From Halichoerus grypus (Eukaryota; Chordata; Mammalia; Carnivora; Phocidae), in contig NC_135726.1 in the NCBI RefSeq assembly GCF_964656455.1, forward strand, positions 28,593,168-28,657,167: a stretch of 64,000 nt of DNA, in the 5' to 3' direction. The translations under genes were made by a program, and so were the position numbers. The notes beneath the pieces are model-generated. The model saw nothing but the letters and a program-made list of their open reading frames with translations, was not told the origin of the DNA and ran no database searches. Below are positions 63,573 through 64,000 of this stretch, one piece after another; the first letter of the stretch is position 1; the number at the start of each line of letters is the position of its first letter.

Positions 63573-64000
63573 TAATGGGAGTCCGTGGCGCCAGGGCCAC
63601 CCAAATCCAGCCTTAGCTGACCATCCGAGGTCCAAGGTCCTCCATCTGGAGCAGCTTTCCTGCTGTTTTCTTGGCATGCCTCCTGCCCGGACAGGATTCA
63701 GATGGAAAGGCTGAGGGTCCCTCTGCACGGGTTAGCAGAAAGCACCCCATTAGCTACAGGCTGGAAGGGACAAGCCTTGTGAGCTGTGCGTGGCTGGTTT
63801 CCAGCCCCATGTCACCCTCCGCAGGAGTCCCTGCAGGGTGACCTCCCCACACACTGTGTTGGCAACCCTGACCTCTGCTCACACAGCACCCAGCTCCCGG
63901 TAGACCTTATACCCTGCGCTCTTCCCGCCCCCGCCCCTGGAGCCTCTAAGGCCCAGCTCAGATGCAGTTTCCCCTGGCGAGTCTGTGTGGCTGCATGCCG
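63573..64000. other. No gene seen
   Basis: GC-rich single-copy-like end of the window. No exon is recognised. Confidence 0.5.

Overview
This window reads as nuclear DNA of a placental mammal of the order Carnivora. The main evidence is about eighteen tRNA-Lys-derived carnivore SINEs (SINEC), with the GCGCCTGGGTGGCTCAG head, a CT-rich middle and an (AAATA)n tail, in both orientations and often with 13-16 bp target-site duplications. A carnivore-type young L1 3' end lies near 22.4 kb. The SINE sequences do not look like the dog-specific SINEC_Cf type or the felid type. Several resemble arctoid copies, so a bear, pinniped or mustelid relative is my best guess. This is an inference from remembered consensus sequences.

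I could not support any intact protein-coding gene, tRNA, rRNA, snRNA, CRISPR array or prokaryotic feature. The longest open frames (about 195-206 codons) have low-complexity or unstructured translations and look like chance frames in GC-rich, GA-rich or GT-rich DNA. The only frame with protein-like composition is about 112 codons on the minus strand at 60048-60385. I do not recognise it. The window is therefore an intergenic stretch or a very large intron.

Layout: 0.9-2.4 kb is an old antisense L1 broken by three SINEs. 2.4-8.3 kb is mostly single-copy DNA with MIR, L2 and a hAT element. 8.3-9.2 kb and 13.7-14.7 kb are repeat-free AT-rich blocks resembling conserved non-coding elements. 15.5-16.4 kb holds an L1 end and a SINE with a GATA microsatellite. 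18.2-19.0 kb holds two MaLR-type LTRs. 21.3-24.8 kb is a large antisense L1 with nested insertions. 25.9-30.6 kb holds two more L1 ends, one of which splits a MER20 element and itself contains an MLT1-type LTR. 35.1-39.3 kb is a second, larger candidate regulatory region, almost free of young repeats. 39.6-41.4 kb holds L1 and a long L2. 42.9-44.7 kb and 50.1-50.9 kb hold further candidate conserved blocks. 45.7-49.1 kb holds MIR, L2, an MLT1 LTR and a SINE. 51.3-61.2 kb is repeat-rich and includes a 60-bp near-perfect palindrome at 56.4 kb. 61.9-62.8 kb is a degenerate GT-rich minisatellite.

The alternation of old repeats (about thirty MIRs, several L2s) with repeat-poor AT-rich blocks carrying homeodomain, PBX-HOX and octamer motifs fits the neighbourhood of a developmental regulator gene. 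I cannot name the locus from sequence alone. No clearly new biological system is evident. The strongest oddities are two short near-perfect inverted repeats, the nested MER20/L1/LTR/SINE block, and the unassigned minus-strand frame near 60 kb. Repeat boundaries and family names come from recognition by eye and are approximate, often to within 10-30 bases.
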